Positions 27,686 through 36,600 of a stretch of 64,000 nucleotides of DNA are shown here, piece after piece. Below the pieces are notes generated by a model. That model was not told the DNA's origin and ran no database searches. It saw nothing but the letters and a program-made list of their open reading frames with translations. Position numbers and translations under genes: made by a program. Every line of letters begins with the position of its first letter. Positions within the stretch are counted from its first letter, which is position 1. This stretch comes from JABSOG01 sp041583135 (lineage in GTDB: Bacteria; Pseudomonadota; Gammaproteobacteria; Enterobacterales; Alteromonadaceae): NCBI GenBank assembly GCA_041583135.1, contig JBFHGJ010000015.1:10990-74989 (forward strand), in the 5' to 3' direction.

Positions 27686-30600
27686 ATGAATAGACAAACT
27701 TTTAATTCCAAGCGGCAGGATAAATCGATTGTGAGCAGGATACTTTCTTTAGGGGCAATGTTGTTGACTATGGTCACGGCGTTAATGACCAGTTTACCGG
27801 CATGGGCAGGCACACCGACCTTTTCCATTGCATTTTCGCCCACCACCATCGCCCCCGGTGCCACCTCGACCCTGACCTACACTATCAACAACAGTGCCAA
27901 TAATGTCGGTATCTCAAGCGTCGCTTTTAACAATACGTTACCGGCGGGCATGACCATTAAGGATCCCAACAATGCGTCTACCACTTGTAGCGGCGGTACT
28001 TTTACCGCGACCGCCGGTAGCAACACAATTAACTTCAGCGACTATCGCATTGGTTTAGGAACCAGTTGTACGCTGTCGGTCGATGTCACCAGTTCAACCG
28101 GGGGTTCTCACACCAATACCACCAGCACGTTAACCAGTAGTGCAGGCAGTACAGCCGCAGCCAGTGCCACCTTAACAGTCGATACCGCAAGACCGGGTTT
28201 CTCAATGGCATTTTCACCTTCGACCATTACCCCAGGTGGCGTTTCAACGCTGACTTATACGATTGATAACTCTTTAAATGGTACCAATGCCAGCTTGTTG
28301 GTCTTTACCCATAATTTACCGGCAGGCATGACAGTTGCCTCCAATCCCAATACATCAGGCGGAACCTGCTCAGCCCTAACTTGGGCACCAAGCCCTGGTT
28401 CGTCCTCACTGAGTTTTCAAGGTGGCTTTCCAACCGTTAATGCCGGTTCGATCTGTACCGTTAAAGTCGATGTCACCGTAGCTTCTGCTGGCACATACCA
28501 CACCACAACCGGAGATTTAAGCCAAAACAATAGTAACCCCAGTGGCCCTGCAAGCGCTCAATTGAACGTTGAAGTACCGTTTATGTACATGACCTTCCCC
28601 AACTATGCCGCACCGGGAGCTTCGATTACATTAAGCTACACCATGACCAATGCCGATAGGCTCAATGACGCCACGGGTATCACGTTTAGCAACGACTTAA
28701 ATGCCACATTAAGCGGCCTTGCGGCGACGGCCTTACCATCAACCGGCTTTTGCGGTGCTGGCTCGACCATTAGTGGCACCAGTAACATCACAGTTTCCAA
28801 CGCTTCCCTCGCTTCCGGGACAAGCTGTACCTTCTCAATAACCGTGTTAGTGCCAAGCAATGCCGCTGCTGGCAGCTATACCAACAACACCAGTACCATT
28901 AATTTAGATTTGGGTGGGGCGACCACCAAAACAGCGGTCAGCAACACTTTGACAGTTAAAAAAGCGCCACGACTGACCATGTCATTTATCGATGACCCGA
29001 CGGCCAGCGGGCAAGACGTCACGTTACGCTATACCTTGACCAATACCGATACTGCCAATACGGCCTCGGCAATAACCTTTACGACGTCACTTAACGACTC
29101 CTTTTCAGGTACGGTGATCAAAACGCTACCAGCTGCCAACAGCTGTGGCTCAGGCTCTTCCTTTACGGCATCGGCCGACAGCAACAACAACCTAAATTTC
29201 ACCACCACCAACGCCAATCTTGCCGCTGGTGCCAATTGTACTTTTGACGTGATATTGACCATCCCGTCCGATGCCACTCCGGGGAGTTTTGTCTACACCA
29301 GCAGCTCGGTTAAAGCGACAATTTCGGGCGATACCCTGTATGGTAGTGCCGCTACCGATACCTTGGTGATAGTTGCCCCGCCCACTTTGCAGTTTGCCAT
29401 TACCGAGTCCTCCGCAACCCCAGGCGCGACCGTGGCAGCTCAAATCACCATGAACTATAGCGCCAATGCCAGCGCAGATGTCACCGGCATCGGCTTCACT
29501 GTCGATTTAAACAGCGCATTGAGCGGACTGGTGGCCACCAGCGCGACACAATCAAATGTCTGCGGCAGTGGTTCAAGCATCTCAGGCACCTCAACCCTGA
29601 CCTTTAGTGGCGGCTCTTTATCTCCGGGTAACAGCTGTAGTTTCAGTATCACCTTACAAGTCCCCGGCAGCGCTCCGGCTGGCAGCATTACGGTAAACAC
29701 ATCAACGATCACCGGCACAACCGCCAGTAAAGCCGTTACTGGCGCGGCGGCCTCTGACACGTTGTTAGTGACCGGCTTATCGCTTAGCCATCAATATCTC
29801 ACCAATCCAATTTTGGCCAACAATACCACGACCATACGCTATACCCTCACCAATGCGGCAACCGCGCAAGCAGCAACAGCCATAGCGTTTACCCATAGCC
29901 TCACTCAAGTCATCAGCGGCATGGCCGTCAGTGGCGCATTAGCAACAACGCCTTGCGGCGCAAGCTCGACGCTGACAGGCACAACCACTTTGATCTTAAG
30001 TGGCGGTGAGTTGCAACCCGGTACCAGCTGTACCTTTGACGTCACTGTTCTAGTACCGGCAAACGCCGCCGATGGTATTAATAGCAGCATTACATCGGCA
30101 CTAAGTGCAACAGTGAATGCCAGCAACATTACGGCCGATGCTTCGAGCGCTTCGCTAACCGTTGAATCTTTGAGTGTCTTACTTTCTTCTACCGCAGGCA
30201 GCAGCACCTCGACTTCACCAATACCGCTGAAAATCGACTTTAGCCGTGATGTCACAGGCTTTGCTCTTAGCGACTTAACCATTGCCAATGGCAGTGGTTC
30301 CAATTTTGCCGGTTCGGGCAAGTCTTATACCGTTGATGTCACACCAGCGGCCGACGGCAATGTCACCATTGATTTGGCAGCAGGTGTGGTGAATGACCAG
30401 GTATTTCCAGCGGTCACCAATCCAGCGGCAACCCAGCTGTCGATAGCCTACGCTGCCAGTCAACCGGTGCCGGTGCCCAGCCTTGTGATCAGTAGCCCAA
30501 GTGCCAGTAAAGCCAATAGCGGCCCGATCAGCTACACCATCACCTATACCAATGCCGAAACGGTAGGTTTGACTAGCTCACACATCACGTTAAATAAAAC

Positions 30601-33600
30601 CGGCACAGCCAACGCTTCAGTTGCCGTCACGAACGGCACAACAACGACACCAACAGTGACACTGAGCAGCATTTCCGGCGACGGCACCTTGGGTATTAGT
30701 CTTGCCGCCAATACCGCCAGAAACAATACACAAACCGCTCCGGCAGCAGGCCCTAGCAGCACCTTCACTGTCGATAACACGGCGCCGAGCATTACTATCA
30801 GCAACGGTAGTGTCACCACAACCAATGCGCCATTCACCGCCACCTTTACCTTTAGCGAGGCGGTCAGTAATTTTGCCGTAGGCGACATCAGTGTAACCAA
30901 TGCCGTTTTGAGTAGCTTCACCACCGTCAGTTCCAGTGTCTACACCGCGGTGGTAACACCGAGCGCCCAAGGCAATGTGACCTTAAGCGTAGCGGCCAAC
31001 TCGGCCCAAGATGCCACTGGCAACAACAATACGGTGTCCAATCAATTGACGGTGCTTTATGACAGCATCGCACCAACACTAAGCATTACCGGTCCTAAGG
31101 CGCCAACCAATACGGCATTTACCGCCACCTTCACCTTCAGTGAAGATGTGAGCGGTTTTACGCAAGCCGATATTGTGGTTGCCAACGGCGTATTGAGCAA
31201 TTTCAGCGCAACCAGCGCCAAAGTCTATACCACCACCGTTACCCCTTCGGCGCAAGGCAATGTCACATTAGATGTTGCAGCCAATGTCGCCAATGATGCC
31301 TCGGGCAACAACAATAGTGCGGCAAGCCAGTACTCAGTTGAATATGATTCAGTTAAGCCGACGGTCGTCATCAGTGGTGGCGCCAACCCAACCAACGCCG
31401 CTTTTACCGCAACAATCACGTTCAATGAAGACGTTAACGGCTTTACTCAAAGCGATCTGAGCGTCAGCAACGCAGTGCTGTCTAACTTCAGCGCCACCAG
31501 CGCCAAGGTTTACACCGTCACAGTGACGCCTTCGGCCGACGGCACAGTAACAATAGACTTGGCCGCCGATACCGCCAATGACAACGCCACTAACGGCAAT
31601 GCGGCTGCAACACAATATTCAACAGTCTATGATGGCACCAAACCAACGGTCGTCATTTCAAGCCCGGCGTCGGTAGTCAATGCCGCATTTGTCGCTACCT
31701 TCACTTTTAGCGAAGCCGTCAATGGTTTCAGCAGCGCCGATATCGCCGCAACCAATGCCGCCATCAGCAATTTTGCCGCAACCAGCAGCTCGGTTTACAC
31801 CGCCACAGTCACCCCGACAACCGAAGGTAATGTCTTACTAGACATCGCCAGCGGCGCTGCGCAAGACAATGCTGGCAACAACAACGACGCTGCCAGCCAA
31901 TATACGGTAAAATACGACATCACTGCGCCGACCTTGACCATCTCCGGTCCACAGGTCGCAACCAATGCTGCTTTTACCGCCACCTTTACTTTCTCTGAAG
32001 ACGTCACCGGCTTTGATGCATCTGACATAAATACCGCCAATGCCGTATTGACTAACTTTGCCGCGACCTCGGCAAAAGTCTACACGGCAACCGTCACCCC
32101 TTCTTCACAAGGCACAGTGACACTAGATGTTGCTGCAAATCGCGCCATTGACAGTGCAGGCAACAACAATACCGCAGCCACTCAGTATGCGGTTACCTAT
32201 GATACCGTCAACCCGACCTTGGCGATCTCCAGCACCACCAACTCACCGACCAACACCGCATTTGCCGTCACCTTTACCTTTAGTGAAGAAGTCAGCGGCT
32301 TTACTGTGAACGATGTTCAGGTCGGCAATGGCACGGCAACGAACTTTGTGACCACATCAGCAAGCGTCTATAGCGCGACCATTACGCCTAGTGCCGAGGG
32401 CAACGTCACTGTGAATGTCAACGCTTCGGCAGCGGCAGATAAAGCCGGTAACCTCAACACTGCGGCGACACCATTTAGCATGACCTATGACACCACAGGA
32501 CCTACGGTAACCATCATTGGCCCGAATACTCCAAGCAATGTTGCCTATACCCTAACCATTAATTTCTCGGAGGACGTGAGCGGATTTATCCAATCCGATA
32601 TCAATGTCAGCAACGGCGTTTTATCCAACTTTGCCAGCAATAGCTCAAGCAGCTATAGCGTCTTGGTCACACCATCGGCGCAAGGCGATGTCAGCGTCAA
32701 TGTGCCAGCCTCTGCTGCGCTCGATCTTGCCGGTAACGCCAATACCGCGTCGAACAATCATGTCATAACCTATGACACCATCGCGCCGACCGTGGTGATC
32801 ACCGGCCCAACCACGCCGAGCAATAGTGCGTTCACCGCCACCGTCACTTTCAGTGAAGATGTCACCGGCTTTGCGCAATCGGATATTATCGTCAGCAACG
32901 CCAGCTTGAGCAGCTTTAGCGCCACCAGTGCCAAGGTCTATACCGTCTTGGTCACTCCGACGGCGCAAAATACCGTCAGTCTCAACATCCCTACTGCGGC
33001 GGCAATCGATAGTGCCAACAACGGCAATAGCGCCGCCAATGAGTTTAGTGTTGTTTACGACTCGGTTGCCCCAACCGTGACTATCTCTGGCCCAAGAGTG
33101 CCACAAAACAGTGGCTTTAGCGCAACTTTTACCTTCAGTGAAGATGTCACTGGATTCACGGCATCAGACATTGTTGTCGGTAATGCCGTGCTCAGTAACT
33201 TTGCCACTACCAGCGCCAAGGTTTATACCGCAACCATCACCCCATCGTCACAAGGCAGCGTCACCCTTGATATTGCCGCCGCTGTCGCCCAAGACAGCGC
33301 AGGCAACAACAATGACGCAGCAACACAATACACTGTGGATTACGATAGCGTTGCGCCAAGCTTAGTGATCTCTGGCCCCGCTGGACCTGTCAGCACCACC
33401 TTTACCGCCACCTTTACCTTTAGCGAAGAGGTCAGCGGCTTTACCCAAGGGGATATTCAACTCAGCAACGCCTCTATCGCCAACTTTGCCACCAGTGACA
33501 ATAAGATATTCACCGCCTCTATCACTCCGATTAACAGCGGCGCCCTCACACTTAATGTTGCTGCTGCCACGGCGCAAGACTTAGCTGGCAACAACAATCT

Positions 33601-36600
33601 TGCGGCCAGCGAGTATTCGATCACCTACGATAACGTCAGACCCGGGATCAAACTGACCAGTCCCAGCTCATCGGTCAATGCGCCATTCACCACAACCATG
33701 ACCTTTACTAAAGCAGTCAATAATTTCGATACCAGCAAGATAACGGTAACCAATGCCGCGCTGAGTAATTTCGACAGTAGTTCGGCGCCGGTTTATACCG
33801 TTTTGGTTACGCCAACGGCAGCCGGGCAAGTGTCTTTGGTCATCAACGAAGGTGTCGTCAGCGATGCGGCCAACAACACCAATACCGCGTCAAATACCCT
33901 TAATGTCCAATATGACACCTCGGTGCCGACTTTGGTTTCACTCTCACCGGCCAACGGTTCGGTTGATGTTGCGACCAAGCCAGAGTTGGTGCTTACCTTT
34001 AGCGAAAGTATGCTCGCCGGAAGCAGCAACAACCTCATCAGCGTGAAGCAATTGAGCGACAATAGCGTTTTTGAGGCGGTAGCCGCCAATACTCAAGCCG
34101 TGACCATCGACGGCAGTACGGTAAAAGTCGCCCTTTCGAAAACCATGGCCGAGTACACCCAGTATTACGTCACTGTTGATGCTGGCGCATTTACCGACCT
34201 CGCCAGCAATGCCTATGCCGGCTTCAACAACAATACGACATGGCAGTTTAAGGTTATAAACCTACCGCCTGTCACCGTGGCCGATGCCGTCGTCGTCGAT
34301 GAAGACAACAGTGCCAAAATTGATATTTTGGCCAACGACAGCGGCAACAACAGCGACATCAACCCAGCTTCGGTGCTGTTCTCCAGCCTGCCGACCTCAG
34401 GTAAGGTGCAACTCAACAGTGCCACCGGCTTGGTCACCTATACCCCGACGGCAAATTTCTACGGCAATGACAGTTTTAGCTATACCGTCAGTGACATGAT
34501 AGGCGACAGGTCGGCCCAAACCAGTGTGAAGATCACCGTCAACGCAACCAATGATGCGCCGGTTGCCAACCATGATGTTGCCACAACAGCGCAAAACAAT
34601 GCGCTAACCATCAATGTTTTGAGCAACGACTCAGACCCGGACGGTTCACTCAACAGCGCCGGATTACGTATTGTCTCTAGACCTCACAACGGCTGGGTTG
34701 AAGTGATTGGTGGACAGGCACGCTACACGCCAAACACCAACTACCAAGGCACAGATAGCTTTGAATATGTAGCCATCGACAATGCTGGACTCACCTCTAA
34801 CGCGGCGACGGTTTATGTCAATGTAAGCGGCAACAATATACCGCCGACAGCCAATGCCGACAGCACCAGCACCACTGAAGATAACAGTGTCAGCATAGAT
34901 ATACTCAGTAACGACAGCGATAGTGACGGCAGTCTCGATACCAGCGCAGTGATTGTTCTCACCGCTCCGGGCAACGGCACTGCAACGGTCCAAAGCGGCG
35001 GCACTATCCTCTATACTCCGGCGAGCAACTATAACGGCAGCGATAGCTTTAGCTATATCGTAAAAGACAACCTTGGTGCCTACTCTAATTTGGCAACAGT
35101 GAGCGTCAGCATTTCGGCGGTAAACGACGCGCCAGAGGCGTTAAACGATGTCTTGGTCTTACTCAACACCATAGACACCCACAGCTTAAATATTCTCGGT
35201 AACGACTTTGATGTAGACGGCAGTATTACCACCGTAAATATCATCACTCAGCCGACTCAAGGCTCGTTGTCGCTCGATAGCGAAACCTTCTTGGTCAGTT
35301 ACACCCCTAACGCCGACTATAGCGGCACCGACAGCTTCACCTATCAAGTGCAAGACAACAATGGCGCCACCTCGGCCACGGCAACGGTCAGTATCGGCCG
35401 CAACGCCCCTAACGAAGCACCACTTGCCAACGATGACCACGCTCAAACCCAAGAAGACAAATTTATCGCTATTGCGGTACTCAGCAACGACTCAGACAGC
35501 GACGGTGTGATCGATCGCAGCTCGCTCACCATCACCTCAAATCCAACCAACGGTAGCGTGACGGTGAACCGTGCCGGTGGCGTGGTATTCTATACCCCCA
35601 ACAGCAATTTCTCCGGTAACGACAGCTTTGTTTATCGGGTAGCAGACAATAATGGTGCCACAGCCACTGCAACCGCCCATATTCGCGTGATCGCGGTGAA
35701 CGATGCGCCGGTCGCCGCCAGTCAAAATGTTCAAGTCAACGAAGACAGTTCGGTCAGCTTTAGTTTGACGGCTACCGACGCCGAAAACGATGGCCTGAAC
35801 TACTTCCTCGACCGTTATCCATCAAACGGCACACTGAGCGGCACGGTGCCCAACCTGACCTATACCCCGCAGGCCAACTTCAATGGCGCCGACAGTTTGA
35901 CCTTCTACGTCGATGACGGCAACAGCCAATCGGCTAGTGCCACCATTACCCTAACGGTCAACGGCGTCAACGATCAACCACAGGCGAATTCACAACAGGT
36001 GCAGCTGTTAGAAGATACCTCGATTGCCATTTTCTTAAGCGGCAGCGATATCGATAATGACGCCCTGACCTATGTGATCACCTCAGCACCTGCCAACGGT
36101 ATACTGACCGGTTCCGGCAATTCACGGGTTTATGCCCCCAGTGCCAATTTCTCCGGCTCAGACAGCTTTAAATTTGTGGTTAACGACGGCACGCAAAACT
36201 CGCCAGAGGCAACGGTATCTATCACCGTCACTGGCTTCAACGACGCGCCAATTGCGGCCAGTCAAACGGTCACCACCAATGAGGACAACAGTGTTGCCAT
36301 TACGCTATCGGCGGTAGACCCGGAAGGGGCGACGATCAATTACATTCTGACATCCAACCCAAGAAACGGCACTTTGAGTGGCTCGGCGCCGAATCTCAAT
36401 TACACCCCCAACAGCAACTTTGAAGGGACTGACAACTTTACCTTTACCGCCAGCGATGCCAGTCTGACCTCGGCCACGGCGACGGTCACCATCAACGTCA
36501 ATGCGGTTAACGATAGCCCGACGGTAAGAACACTTAATGTTACCGCCAACGAAGATGTGCCTTTGTCCATCACTTTGGTCGGCTCTGACATCGACAATAC